Positions 37,712 through 46,622 of a DNA stretch of 64,000 nucleotides are shown one piece after another (position 1 is the stretch's first letter; every line of letters starts with the position of its first letter). Source of the stretch: Rubellimicrobium arenae. Its GTDB lineage: Bacteria > Pseudomonadota > Alphaproteobacteria > Rhodobacterales > Rhodobacteraceae. The stretch lies in contig NZ_JAFMST010000007.1 in NCBI RefSeq assembly GCF_017916275.1, positions 186,001-250,000 of the forward strand, given 5' to 3'. The notes beneath the pieces are model-generated. The model saw only the letters and a list, made by a program, of their open reading frames with translations. It had not been told where the DNA came from and did not search any database. A program made the translations under genes and the position numbers.

Positions 37712-37738
37712 GCCGCCCGTCCCTGCCGAACGGGCGGC
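37712..37738 (+). other. Hairpin after the FrcB-like binding-protein gene
   Basis: GCCGCCCGT (37712-37720) and ACGGGCGGC (37730-37738) form a perfect 9-bp stem with a 9-base loop, ten bases past the binding-protein stop and before the permease. No T-run. Position matches the other binding-protein hairpins in this window. Confidence 0.58.
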
Positions 37739-37765
37739 CCCGACCCTTCCCACCAGGGGACCTCC

Positions 37766-38791
37766 ATGTCCGACCGAACCACCGCCCTCCCGCCGGGAGC
37801 CCCCGCCCGCGGGCCGGGCCTGCTCCGCGCCTTCATCGCCCAGCCCGAGTTCGGCCCGCTCGTGCTCCTCGTGGTCATGCTCGTGGTGTTCACGGCGATC
37901 AACCCGGCGTTCCTGTCGCTCACCAACATCGGGAACGCGCTGACCTTCACGGTGGAACTGGGCTTCATCGCGCTGGCGATGACGATGCTGATGACAGCGG
38001 GCGAGTTCGACCTGTCCGTGGGATCGGTCTTCGGCTTCGCGCCGGTGGTCATGTGGACCCTGTTCAACACCGAAATCCTGCCGTTGCCGCTGGCCTTCCT
38101 GGCGGCGCTCCTCGTGGCGCTGGTCATCGGGCTCGCCAACGGCCTCTTCGTCACGCGGCTCGGGATCCCGAGCTTCCTGGTGACCCTGGGGATGCTCCTT
38201 GTCGTGCGGGGCTCGGCGCTGTGGCTGACCGACGGCTTTCCGCAGCGGACCTGGAACGCGGGCGAGCAGTGGCTCGCCACCGTGCTCGTCGGCGACTTCT
38301 ACATCGGCGGCCTCCGGATCTACATGAGCCTGATCTGGTTCATCCTCCTCGCCGTCATGTTCCACTATGCCCTGACCCGGACGCGCTTCGGGAACTGGAT
38401 CCAGGCCACCGGGGGCAACCCCGGGGCCGCCCGGAACCGGGGCGTGAAGATCAGCCGCGTCAAGGTCGCGCTCTTCATGGTGTCGGCGCTGATGGCCGCC
38501 TTTGCCGGGATCATCTCCTCGATCCGCGTCTCGGCGGCGAACCCCAACTCCGGCACGGGCTACGAGCTCGAGGTCATCGCCATGGTGGTGATCGGCGGCA
38601 CGGTCCTGACCGGCGGGCGCGGGACCATCCTGGGCACGGTGCTGGGCGTGCTGATCCTGCGGCTCATGCGGAACGGGATCGTCATGATCGGCGTGCCGGG
38701 CCTGGCCTACAACATCTTCATCGGCGCGATCATCCTGGGAATGATGGCTCTCCATTCCGGCCTCGAGCGCCGGCACAACGCGGGGGTGTGA
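37766..38791 (+). CDS. Sugar ABC transporter permease (FrcC-like)
   Basis: A 341-residue BPD_transp_2 permease with about eight to ten spans. TAGEFDLSVGSVFGFAP, LGIPSFLVTLGMLLVVRG, RNRGVKISRVKVALFMVSAL and GGTVLTGGRGTILGTVLG match ribose/fructose permeases. A single permease gene suggests a homodimer, unlike the heterodimeric system at 23572-25553. Confidence 0.9.
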   Translation: MSDRTTALPPGAPARGPGLLRAFIAQPEFGPLVLLVVMLVVFTAINPAFLSLTNIGNALTFTVELGFIALAMTMLMTAGEFDLSVGSVFGFAPVVMWTLFNTEILPLPLAFLAALLVALVIGLANGLFVTRLGIPSFLVTLGMLLVVRGSALWLTDGFPQRTWNAGEQWLATVLVGDFYIGGLRIYMSLIWFILLAVMFHYALTRTRFGNWIQATGGNPGAARNRGVKISRVKVALFMVSALMAAFAGIISSIRVSAANPNSGTGYELEVIAMVVIGGTVLTGGRGTILGTVLGVLILRLMRNGIVMIGVPGLAYNIFIGAIILGMMALHSGLERRHNAGV

Positions 38792-38793
38792 CC

Positions 38794-39549
38794 ATGGCCG
38801 AAACCCTGGTCGAGATGCGGCAGATCGAGAAGTTCTACGGCCGCGTCCACGCCCTGCGCAGCGTCAACCTCAGGATCGAGCGCGGCGAGATCGTGGGGCT
38901 CCTGGGCGACAACGGCGCGGGCAAGTCCACGCTGATCAAGGTGCTCTCGGGCGCGGTGGCCTACACGAGCGGCGAGATCCGCATCAAGGGCCGGCCGGTC
39001 CAGATGCGCTCGACGCTGGACGCGATCGCCAACGGGATCGAGACGATCTACCAGGATTCGGCGCTGGTGCCACAGCTGTCCATCGCGCGGAACCTGTTCC
39101 TGGGGCGGGAGCTTCGGAAGGGCGCCGGGATCCTCGACCGGCTGGACCTCGACCGGATGAACGCCGTCGCGGCCGACCTGCTGAAGCGGGTCGGCATCTC
39201 CAAGAACATCCCGCCCACCACGCCCATCGGCTCTCTGTCGGGCGGGGAGCGGCAGGCCGTCGCCATCGCCCGCGCGATGTACTTCGACAGCGACCTCATC
39301 ATCCTCGACGAACCCACGAACAACCTGGGCGTGGCCGAAACGCAGGGCGTGCTCCGCTTCGTGCGCGAGGCGCGGGACACCGGGCATTCCTGCGTGTTCA
39401 TCGCCCACAACATCCACCACGTCTTCCAGGTCGTGGACCGGATCGTGGTCATGCGGCGGGGGACCGTGGTGGCCGACGACCTGAGCCCCCGCACCTCCTC
39501 GATCCAGCAGGTCGAGGACATCATCACCGGCGAGCACATGGCTGCATGA
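38794..39549 (+). CDS. Sugar ABC transporter single-domain ATPase (FrcA-like)
   Basis: A 251-residue ATPase with one domain: Walker A GDNGAGKST, signature LSGGERQAVAIARAM, Walker B LIILDEPTNNLGV and switch His in FIAHNIHH. Single-domain ATPases with an LGV after Walker B are typical of FrcA-type importers. Starts two bases after the permease stop; its stop overlaps the next gene as ATGA. Confidence 0.9.
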   Translation: MAETLVEMRQIEKFYGRVHALRSVNLRIERGEIVGLLGDNGAGKSTLIKVLSGAVAYTSGEIRIKGRPVQMRSTLDAIANGIETIYQDSALVPQLSIARNLFLGRELRKGAGILDRLDLDRMNAVAADLLKRVGISKNIPPTTPIGSLSGGERQAVAIARAMYFDSDLIILDEPTNNLGVAETQGVLRFVREARDTGHSCVFIAHNIHHVFQVVDRIVVMRRGTVVADDLSPRTSSIQQVEDIITGEHMAA

Positions 39550-40607
39550 CCGCCGGCACGGAGCGGCTGGAGGCGGCCGGGATCACGCTGGGCTTCGATC
39601 CCGAGGGGGGCGTGGTGACGGACCTCGCCGTGACGGACGGCGGGCAAACGGTCGCGCCGCTGCACCGGGCGCCCTGGGTCGGGACCGAGCCCATGCCCGA
39701 GGGGACGGCGCCGCTCATGGCCAAGCTGCAGGGCGATTTCTTCTGCGCGCCCTTCGGGGCCACCGAGGACGGCTCGCCGCTGCATGGCTGGACCGCCGGC
39801 GCGCGCTGGGAGGTGGTGCACCGGACCGGACGGGTGCTGCGGGCGGCCCTGACCCGGGCGGCGTTCGGAGCGACCGTGGTCAAGGAGCTGCGGGTCGAGG
39901 ACGGCCATCCCTTCCTCTACCAGCGCCACGTCTTCGTGGGCGGGACGGGCCGGGTGGCGGTCGCCAACCACGCGAACGTCTCGCTGCTGCGGGGCGGGAT
40001 CATCCGCACCTCGGCCAAGGCGGCTTGGGAAACGCCCAGGACCCCGCTGGAAGGCGACCCGGCCCGCGGCCGCTCAGCCCTGACCTATCCGGCGCGGTCG
40101 CGGGACCCCCACGCCTTCCCGGGACAGGACGGGCCCGTGGACCTGACGCGCTATCCCTGGGGGCCCCGGCACGAGGACTTCGTCACCGCCCTCGAGGCCA
40201 GGGGCCATCGGCTCGGCTGGACCGCCGTGACCCGCCCCGGCGACGGAGACCTCTACCTGTCGCTCCGGGATGCGCGGGTGCTGCCGATGACCATGTTCTG
40301 GCATTCGAACGGCGGGCGGGACTATGCCCCCTGGTCGGGGCGCCATGTCGGCTGCCTGGGGGTCGAGGAAGGCGCGGCCGCCGACAAGCTGGGCGTGTCG
40401 GCCGAATCCGACCTGGCCGGTCCCGGGGCCCTGGACCTGGCCGCGGACGGGCTGGCCGAGGTGCGGCACGTCATCGGCGCCATCGCCTGGCCATCGGGGG
40501 AGCCGGTCGCCGCCATCCGCGAGGACGGCGACGCCGTGGAGATCACCGGGGAGCATGGCGCGCACCGCCGCCTGCCCTTCCGGGCGGGGTTCCTGGGGCG
40601 GGACTGA
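39546..40607 (+). CDS. Aldose 1-epimerase-like (galactose mutarotase superfamily) protein
   Basis: A 353-residue beta-sandwich protein with the galactose-mutarotase-like pattern: FCAPFGATEDGSPLHGWTAG near the N-terminus, HGW with a catalytic-type His, and FWHSNGGRDYAPWSGRHVGCLGVEEG later. It probably interconverts anomers of the sugar brought in by the FrcBCA-like importer, to which it is coupled by a four-base overlap. Motifs are diverged from classic GalM, so other sugar chemistry is possible. Confidence 0.75.
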   Translation: MTAGTERLEAAGITLGFDPEGGVVTDLAVTDGGQTVAPLHRAPWVGTEPMPEGTAPLMAKLQGDFFCAPFGATEDGSPLHGWTAGARWEVVHRTGRVLRAALTRAAFGATVVKELRVEDGHPFLYQRHVFVGGTGRVAVANHANVSLLRGGIIRTSAKAAWETPRTPLEGDPARGRSALTYPARSRDPHAFPGQDGPVDLTRYPWGPRHEDFVTALEARGHRLGWTAVTRPGDGDLYLSLRDARVLPMTMFWHSNGGRDYAPWSGRHVGCLGVEEGAAADKLGVSAESDLAGPGALDLAADGLAEVRHVIGAIAWPSGEPVAAIREDGDAVEITGEHGAHRRLPFRAGFLGRD

Positions 40608-40614
40608 GCGCGGC

Positions 40615-41667
40615 CTAGCGGATCCGCCGCCCCTCAGGGTCGAAGAGCCGCAGGTCGCGGGGGTGGAACCGAAGCGGCACCCGCTCCCCCACCGAGGGCC
40701 GCCCGGCGCGCCATTCCGCCACGACCGGAGCCTCGGGGGCCAGGGAGCCATGGACATAGGCCATCGCGCCAAGCTGCTCGACCACCTCGATGGCGAGGGG
40801 CAGCTCCACGCCTTCGGGCGCGGTCAGGTGCTCGGGCCGGAGTCCGACCTGGACCGCCTGCTCGCGCGCGAGGCGCGTGCCGAGCCCCGGCACCTGGACG
40901 TCCACCCCCGCGACGCGGATGCTGGCGGGGCCGGTCGCGACGCCCGGCAGGAAATTCATCCGGGGGCTGCCGATGAAGCCCGCGACGAAGATGTTGTCGG
41001 GATCGTCGTAAAGGTCCGTGGGACGCCCGACCTGCTCGATCCGGCCCGCGCGCAGGACCACGATGCGGTCGGCCAGCGTCATCGCCTCGGTCTGGTCGTG
41101 GGTCACGTAGACCATGGTGTTCGAAAGGCTCTGGTGCAGGCGCGCGATCTCGATCCGCATCTGCACGCGCAGCTCGGCGTCGAGGTTCGAGAGCGGCTCG
41201 TCGAACAGGAACACCTTGGGATCGCGCACGATGGCCCGCCCGATGGCGACGCGCTGGCGCTGCCCGCCCGAGAGCGCCGCGGGCTTGCGGTCGAGCAGGT
41301 GGTCGAGGTGCAGCTTGGTGGCCGCCGCCTCGACCATGCGCCGCCGCTCGGCCGCGCCGACGCCCTGGATGCGGAGCGCGAAGCCCATGTTCTCGGCCAC
41401 CGTCATGTGGGGGTAGAGCGCATAGCTCTGGAACACCATCGCCACGCCCCGGTCGTAGGGCTCGGCGTCGGTCATCCGCTCGCCCCCGATCCAGAGATCG
41501 CCCGAGGAGATGTCCTCGAGCCCCGCGATCATGCGGAGCAGCGTGGACTTGCCGCAGCCCGAGGGGCCGACGAAGACGATGAACTCGCCTTCCTCGACCG
41601 ACAGGTTCACCCGGTCGATGACGGTCATCCCGCCAAAGCGCTTGGAGACGTTGCGAAGGTCGATCAT
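40615..41667 (-). CDS. Sugar ABC transporter ATPase (MalK/UgpC family)
   Basis: A 350-residue CUT1-type ATPase. Walker [10 protein letters not shown], signature [15 protein letters not shown], Walker [12 protein letters not shown], and a C-terminal OB/TOBE domain ([12 protein letters not shown]). ATG 41667 is chosen over an upstream extension that lies within the permease gene. Last gene of the third sugar-uptake operon. Convergent with the epimerase-like gene, seven bases apart. Confidence 0.92.
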   Translation of the reverse strand: MIDLRNVSKRFGGMTVIDRVNLSVEEGEFIVFVGPSGCGKSTLLRMIAGLEDISSGDLWIGGERMTDAEPYDRGVAMVFQSYALYPHMTVAENMGFALRIQGVGAAERRRMVEAAATKLHLDHLLDRKPAALSGGQRQRVAIGRAIVRDPKVFLFDEPLSNLDAELRVQMRIEIARLHQSLSNTMVYVTHDQTEAMTLADRIVVLRAGRIEQVGRPTDLYDDPDNIFVAGFIGSPRMNFLPGVATGPASIRVAGVDVQVPGLGTRLAREQAVQVGLRPEHLTAPEGVELPLAIEVVEQLGAMAYVHGSLAPEAPVVAEWRAGRPSVGERVPLRFHPRDLRLFDPEGRRIR

Positions 41668-41669
41668 GG

Positions 41670-42503
41670 TCAGCCTTTCACCGCGCCCACGCTGATGCCG
41701 CCGACGATCCGGCGCTGGAAGACGAGGTACACGAGGACGATGGGGGCGGCGGCCAGCACGATCCCGGCGGCCAGCAGCGGCACGTTGGTGGTGTATTCCC
41801 CCCGCAGCGCGGCGATGCCGACCATCAGCGTGCGCCGGTCCTGCAGCACGAGCAGCGAGATCAGCACGTCGTTCCAGCAGTAGAGGGTGTTGAGGATGCC
41901 GAGCGTCAGCAGCGCCGGCCGCCCGAGAGGGAGCATGACGTGCCACCAGACCTCGAGGAAGCGCGCCCCATCCATCCGGGCCGCTTCCAGCAGCTCGCGC
42001 GGGAGGCCCCGGTAGAAGGCGGTCATCAGGTAGATGGAGAAGGGCAGGAAGAAGGCCGTGTAGGCCAGCACCAGCCCGACCCGGGTGTTGAGCAGCCCGA
42101 GCCCCTCGACCGTCCGGTAGAAGGGCACCAGCACCACCTGGATGGGGATCATCAGCGCGCCCAGGATCGCGACGAACACCAGCCGCCGGAACGGAAACCG
42201 CAGCATGGCAAGCGCGAAGCCCACGAGCGAGGACAGGAGCAGCAGGAGCCCCACCGCCCCGGCGGTGACCAGCACCGAGTTCACGAAATACTCCGAGAAC
42301 CGCGCCCGCCCCCAGGCGTCGGCAAAGTTCTGCACTGTGGGATCGGTCACCATCCCGAAGCGGTCGAGGATGTAGCCCTTGGAGGTCTTCAGCGCGTTGT
42401 TGATCGCGAAGACGATCGGGTAGATGCACGACAGCGCCAGGAGCGCCATCGGGATCGCGGCAATCCAGAGCCACCGGCGTTCGCGTTTTCCGACGGCGGC
42501 CAT
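41670..42503 (-). CDS. Sugar ABC transporter permease (MalG family)
   Basis: A 277-residue CUT1 permease with six spans. The EAA loop is [27 protein letters not shown], and the C-terminus ends in [14 protein letters not shown], both hallmarks of MalG-like proteins. ATG 42503 is three bases past the MalF-like stop. Confidence 0.92.
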   Translation of the reverse strand: MAAVGKRERRWLWIAAIPMALLALSCIYPIVFAINNALKTSKGYILDRFGMVTDPTVQNFADAWGRARFSEYFVNSVLVTAGAVGLLLLLSSLVGFALAMLRFPFRRLVFVAILGALMIPIQVVLVPFYRTVEGLGLLNTRVGLVLAYTAFFLPFSIYLMTAFYRGLPRELLEAARMDGARFLEVWWHVMLPLGRPALLTLGILNTLYCWNDVLISLLVLQDRRTLMVGIAALRGEYTTNVPLLAAGIVLAAAPIVLVYLVFQRRIVGGISVGAVKG

Positions 42504-42505
42504 GG

Positions 42506-43384
42506 CTACAGCTCCGCGTTGCGCGACATGATGCGGACCTGCGCCCAGGCCACCCCCGCCATCAGGGCGAAGAGCACCGCCGAGATGGCGGCGGCGTAGC
42601 CCGGGCGGTTCAGCTTGCCCTGCTCCAGCCAGATCAGGAACTCGGGCAGCGTGGTCGAGGTGCCGGGGCCGCCGGCCGTCAGCACGTAGATCAGGCCGAA
42701 CATGCCCGTCAGGAGGCCGATGGTGGTGACCACGGCCACGAACTCGATGATCGGCCGCAGGGTCGGGATGACGATGAAGCGCAGCCGTGCCCAGAACTTC
42801 GCGCCGTCGAGCTTGGCGGCTTCCAGCATCTCCTGGTTGATGGTGGACAGCCCCGCGAGGAAGATCAGCACGCTCATGCCGAAGGTGGACCACAGGTGGA
42901 CGGCCACCAGGGAGGCCAGCGCCGTCCCCCCGTTCCCGAGCCAGTCCACCGGACTGAGCCCAATCGCCTTGAGCGCGGCGTTGAGGCTTCCGTCAAAGCG
43001 CAGGACCACGTTAAAGATCGACCCGACGATGACCGAGGACAGCACGGCGGGCAGGAAATAGACGGCGCGGAAGAACCGGCCGCCCGGCACGCCCTGGTGG
43101 ATCAGCAGCGCCAGCAGCATGGGCAGCAGGATCCAGATCGGCAGGGTCGCCAGCACCAGCACCGTGTTGACCAGGGAGTCCCGGAACGCCTGGTCCGTGA
43201 CGACGCCCCGGTAGTTCGCCAGCCCCACCCAGTCGGCTTGGCCCAGCCCGTCCGAGTTGGTGAAGGACAGGACAAAGCCCCAGATCAGCGGCACGATCCG
43301 GAACACCAGCAGCAGGCCCGCGGCGGGCAGAAGGACAAGGGCGGCGAACCGCCGCTCTGCCTGGCCTATGACCCGCCGCGCCAT
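42506..43384 (-). CDS. Sugar ABC transporter permease (MalF family)
   Basis: A 292-residue CUT1 permease. [25 protein letters not shown] near the N-terminus and the EAA loop [27 protein letters not shown] identify it. It pairs with the MalG-like gene directly downstream; the binding-protein gene ends 19 bases upstream. Confidence 0.92.
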   Translation of the reverse strand: MARRVIGQAERRFAALVLLPAAGLLLVFRIVPLIWGFVLSFTNSDGLGQADWVGLANYRGVVTDQAFRDSLVNTVLVLATLPIWILLPMLLALLIHQGVPGGRFFRAVYFLPAVLSSVIVGSIFNVVLRFDGSLNAALKAIGLSPVDWLGNGGTALASLVAVHLWSTFGMSVLIFLAGLSTINQEMLEAAKLDGAKFWARLRFIVIPTLRPIIEFVAVVTTIGLLTGMFGLIYVLTAGGPGTSTTLPEFLIWLEQGKLNRPGYAAAISAVLFALMAGVAWAQVRIMSRNAEL

Positions 43385-43403
43385 GTCCCCGCCCTTCCCC
43401 GGC

Positions 43404-44633
43404 TCAGTTCGACTTGGCCTGCTGGCGGATCTCTTCCATCCGGGCCAGCGCGTCGTCGACCGTCGTCTCGCCGTTCAGCAGGAGCTGGCTCTGCCGGTGC
43501 CATTCCTCCATCACGGTGGGCGCCATGACGGCATGGGCCAGCGGCGCGGTCGGGCCGTCGAGCATCCCCAGGATCGTCGTCAGCGTCGGGCTGGACAGCG
43601 CCGAGGTGTCGACGGCGGTGTTCGCCGGCAGGGCCCCGGTGTCCACGGCGAAGATCGCGGCCTGCTCCGGCGCGCTCAGCACCTTCACGAGCTCGGCGGC
43701 AAGGTCGGCGTTGGCGCTGTTCGCGTTCACCGCGTAGCCGATGCCGCCCGAGACCGGCAGCCGCGGCTCGCCTCCGGGGGCGGGGTGGAGATAGACGCCC
43801 AGGGCGTCGGGCCCCAGGAACTCCTCGAACTGCTTCCAGTGGGCGACGTCGGACAGGAGGCCGATGGTGTTCGCGGCCTCGCCCCGCATGAAAGTCTCGT
43901 ATTCGTCCATGAACTTGGCCATGGCGTTCGCGCCTTCGGGGTACCAGCCGTCCTGCGAGGTCTGGACCCAGGTCTCGACGATGGTCCGCAGCGCGGGGTC
44001 GGTCCAGGGCAGGTCGCCGGCGGCCATCTGGGCCTGCTGCTCGGGCGTGAACATATCGGCGGCCAGCACGGACAGGAAGAAGTCGCCCCCGAAGCCCTCC
44101 TTATTGCCCATGGCAAAGCAGGGGACCTCCCCCTGGGTCTTGAACGCCTCGCAGACGGACTTGAGCTCGTCCCAGGTCCGGGGCGGCGCGTCGGGATCGA
44201 GGCCCGCGGCCTCGTAGAGCGCCTTGTTATAATAGACGACGAAGCCCTGGATGGTCAGCGGCAGGGCAATGGCGTTGCCGTCGGCGGTGAAGTCCGCGAC
44301 CCCCGCCAGGCCCTCGGTCATGTCGTTCAGAGGCTTCAGCGCGGCGGCCCGGCTGGTGGCCTGTGCCCCGCCATGGAGCAGCATCACGTCCGGCCCGCTC
44401 TCGGATCCCAGCGCGGTGCCCAGAAGCGTGTAGTACTGGTCATGCGGCTGCATGACGAAGTTGACGGTGACGCCCGGATGCGCGGCCTCGAAGGCCGTCT
44501 TGGCGGCGGCGAAGTAGTTGGCGGCGACGGGGTCGCCCGACTTCCAGTCCCAGACCGTCAGCTCCTGGGCCTGGGCCAGGGTGGGCCCGGCTACCAGGGC
44601 CGTGCCGATCAGCCAGCGTGCGATGCGTCCCAT
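43404..44633 (-). CDS. Extracellular sugar-binding protein, family 1
   Basis: A 409-residue secreted binding protein. Signal peptide GRIARWLIGTALVAGPTLAQAQ is followed by ELTVWDWKSGDPVAANYF and FEAAHPGVTVNFV, as in CUT1 oligosaccharide or sugar-acid binding proteins. It follows the enolase-superfamily gene by three bases. Unlike the other three binding-protein genes here it has no hairpin before the permease. Confidence 0.9.
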   Translation of the reverse strand: MGRIARWLIGTALVAGPTLAQAQELTVWDWKSGDPVAANYFAAAKTAFEAAHPGVTVNFVMQPHDQYYTLLGTALGSESGPDVMLLHGGAQATSRAAALKPLNDMTEGLAGVADFTADGNAIALPLTIQGFVVYYNKALYEAAGLDPDAPPRTWDELKSVCEAFKTQGEVPCFAMGNKEGFGGDFFLSVLAADMFTPEQQAQMAAGDLPWTDPALRTIVETWVQTSQDGWYPEGANAMAKFMDEYETFMRGEAANTIGLLSDVAHWKQFEEFLGPDALGVYLHPAPGGEPRLPVSGGIGYAVNANSANADLAAELVKVLSAPEQAAIFAVDTGALPANTAVDTSALSSPTLTTILGMLDGPTAPLAHAVMAPTVMEEWHRQSQLLLNGETTVDDALARMEEIRQQAKSN

Positions 44634-44636
44634 TCG

Positions 44637-45833
44637 TCAGCTCCTCCCTGCATGTGCCGCTATGTTCTGCGTGTGGTGCGATTGCCCGAGGCCGGGCCCC
44701 AGCCGGTCGCAGGGCGGTCCCGGGGGCAGGTCCGCGTCGGGCCGGCGCCGGGGGCAGGCCAGGTCGCGCCGGGCCGCGCCGCTCAGGCGCAGGCCGTGGC
44801 CGGGACGGTCGGGGGCGTGGATCCAGCCGTCGCGGATCTCGATCGGCTCCTCGGCCAGGATGTCGTAGTTCTGGAAGGAGTACTCCATCCACTGCACCTC
44901 GGGCAGCGCCACGGCGACGTGGACGCCCATCTCCAGGAAGGTGTTGCCCACCGTGACCGGGATGCCGATGTCGGCCGCCAGCCATCCGGCCTGCATCACC
45001 TCGCCCACCCGGCCATGGACGTTGAGCATGTCCGTCGCCCGCGCCTCGAGGAGCGCGCGGCGGCCCGACAGGTCCAGGTACTCGCCCGAGTTGAGCTGCG
45101 TGCCCTTCATTTCGTGGCGCAGCATCTTCAGCCCGTCGAAGTCGTCCCGCAGGATCGGGTCCTCGACCCACAGGAGGCGGTGCCCGGCGGCCTGCATGGC
45201 CTCTACGCGCATCAGCGCCTCCTTGGGGCTCCAGGCCTCGTTGGCGTCCACCATGACAAGGCGGCCCCGGCCCACGGCGCGGGCCAGCAGATCGAGCCGA
45301 TGCAGGTCCCGCTCCGGGTCCGGGTGGCCGACCTTGATCTTGAAGGCGGTGTAGCCCTGCGCGGCCGCCCGGCCGAACAGGTCCGAGAACTCCGCGTCCG
45401 ACAGGTGGTAATCCAGCCCGCTGGCATAGCCCCGCACCCGGTCCCGCCGCGCGCCCAGCATCTTCCAGAGCGGCAGCCCCGCCTGCCGCGCCGCGAGGTC
45501 CCAGAGCGCGACCTGCACGGCCTCGCCATAAGGAAGGGTCGGCCCGCGCCGGTTGCCGCCACGGGGGCGGTCGACGCGGTGGACCAGGGCCAGGGCATCC
45601 TGTCCTTCAAGGCCGGGGAACACCTCGGCGGCAAAGACGGCCTCGCATTCCTCGAGATCCGGGAAGGGCGTGAACAGGAACTGGGCGAAGCCCAGTCCCG
45701 ACTCGCCATCCTTGGCATGAAGCTCCACGGCGACGGCATGGACATGCTCGGCCCGCACCTGGCTGTCGCCGATCACCCGGTCCCGGGCGAACTGGAACCG
45801 CGTAAGGGTGAAGCCGCTGATCCGTCTCGCCAC
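44637..45833 (-). CDS. Mandelate racemase/muconate lactonizing enzyme family protein
   Basis: A 398-residue enolase-superfamily enzyme with base lysines in FKIKVGH, metal ligands in MVDANEAW, WVEDPIL and LNSGEYLD, and a NVHGRVGEVMQAG segment. Such enzymes racemise, cycloisomerise or dehydrate sugar acids. It starts with GTG at 45833 behind GGAGGAG and is the first gene of the third sugar operon, so its substrate is probably the imported compound. After about residue 350 it carries a Pro/Arg-rich tail unusual for the family. Confidence 0.85.
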   Translation of the reverse strand: MARRISGFTLTRFQFARDRVIGDSQVRAEHVHAVAVELHAKDGESGLGFAQFLFTPFPDLEECEAVFAAEVFPGLEGQDALALVHRVDRPRGGNRRGPTLPYGEAVQVALWDLAARQAGLPLWKMLGARRDRVRGYASGLDYHLSDAEFSDLFGRAAAQGYTAFKIKVGHPDPERDLHRLDLLARAVGRGRLVMVDANEAWSPKEALMRVEAMQAAGHRLLWVEDPILRDDFDGLKMLRHEMKGTQLNSGEYLDLSGRRALLEARATDMLNVHGRVGEVMQAGWLAADIGIPVTVGNTFLEMGVHVAVALPEVQWMEYSFQNYDILAEEPIEIRDGWIHAPDRPGHGLRLSGAARRDLACPRRRPDADLPPGPPCDRLGPGLGQSHHTQNIAAHAGRS

Positions 45834-45857
45834 GCTGATCTCCTCCGCCGCCTGCCC

Positions 45858-45897
45858 TGATATATCAGCTTAGGCCAACTGCTCTGTCAACTGGCCT
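45858..45897 (-). promoter_or_regulatory. Promoter with overlapping palindrome for the enolase-family/MalEFGK operon
   Basis: On the minus strand TTGACA (45885-45890), a 17-base spacer and TGATAT (45862-45867) form a near-consensus sigma-70 promoter. The -10 is part of a perfect palindrome TGATATATCA (45858-45867), and AGGCCA/TGGCCT (45872-45877 and 45892-45897) form a second inverted repeat flanking the -35. The divergent GntR gene starts 29 bases away, so it is the likely repressor. Confidence 0.65.
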
Positions 45898-45926
45898 TGA
45901 ACCCCGATCAGTGCTAGGGTGGCGGA

Positions 45927-46604
45927 ATGAAGCCGCTCGTCGCTCCTCCCTCCCCGTCCGCCGACCGCCTCAGCGACGCCGCGTATCGCGCGGTGCTGGA
46001 GGCGCTGTTCGACCGTCGCGTGCCCGCCGGGGCCTTCGTCTCGCAGGGGGATCTGGTCCGCATCACCGGCTCGCCGGTCGGACCCCTGCGCGATGCCCTC
46101 AAGGTCCTCGAGGCCGACGGCGTGCTGGAGATCCATCCGCGATCCGGCATCCAGTTCGTCCGCCCGGGCGTGGAGCTCACGCGGTCCACCTACCAGTTCC
46201 GTGGCATCCTCGAACGCGCGGCGGTGCGCGTCTTCGCCGAGTCCGCCCCCATGCCGGACATCGCACGCATCGCCGAGGCGCATCACGACATGCTCGGGGA
46301 CCTCGCCCGCGCCCCTGACGCAGACAGCCTGCCCGACCGTGCCGCCACGCTCGAGACCATGTTCCATCGCGGGGTGATCGGCGCGCTCGACAACCGGCAG
46401 ATCGATGCGGCCTACCGGAGGCTCGCCACGCTTCTGCGCATCATCCGTCTCGACTCGGCCTGGAGCCCCCGGACGCTGGAGACCACGATGCGCGAGCACC
46501 TGAACGTGCTGGACCGCTGCCGCGCCCGCGACCCCGACGGCGCCGAGGACGCGATGCGCCAGCATCTGAACGGCGCCCTGCAACGGCACCTGAAGGTGCT
46601 CTGA
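45927..46604 (+). CDS. GntR-family (FCD) transcriptional regulator
   Basis: A 225-residue regulator: winged helix at about 15-80 (PAGAFVSQGDLVRITGSPVG, PLRDALKVLEADGVLEIHPR) and an FCD ligand domain. It faces the enolase-family/MalEFGK operon across 93 bases carrying a strong promoter and palindromes, so it most likely represses that operon until a sugar acid binds. Confidence 0.88.
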   Translation: MKPLVAPPSPSADRLSDAAYRAVLEALFDRRVPAGAFVSQGDLVRITGSPVGPLRDALKVLEADGVLEIHPRSGIQFVRPGVELTRSTYQFRGILERAAVRVFAESAPMPDIARIAEAHHDMLGDLARAPDADSLPDRAATLETMFHRGVIGALDNRQIDAAYRRLATLLRIIRLDSAWSPRTLETTMREHLNVLDRCRARDPDGAEDAMRQHLNGALQRHLKVL

Positions 46605-46622
46605 GCCGCCCGGGGCCGACGC

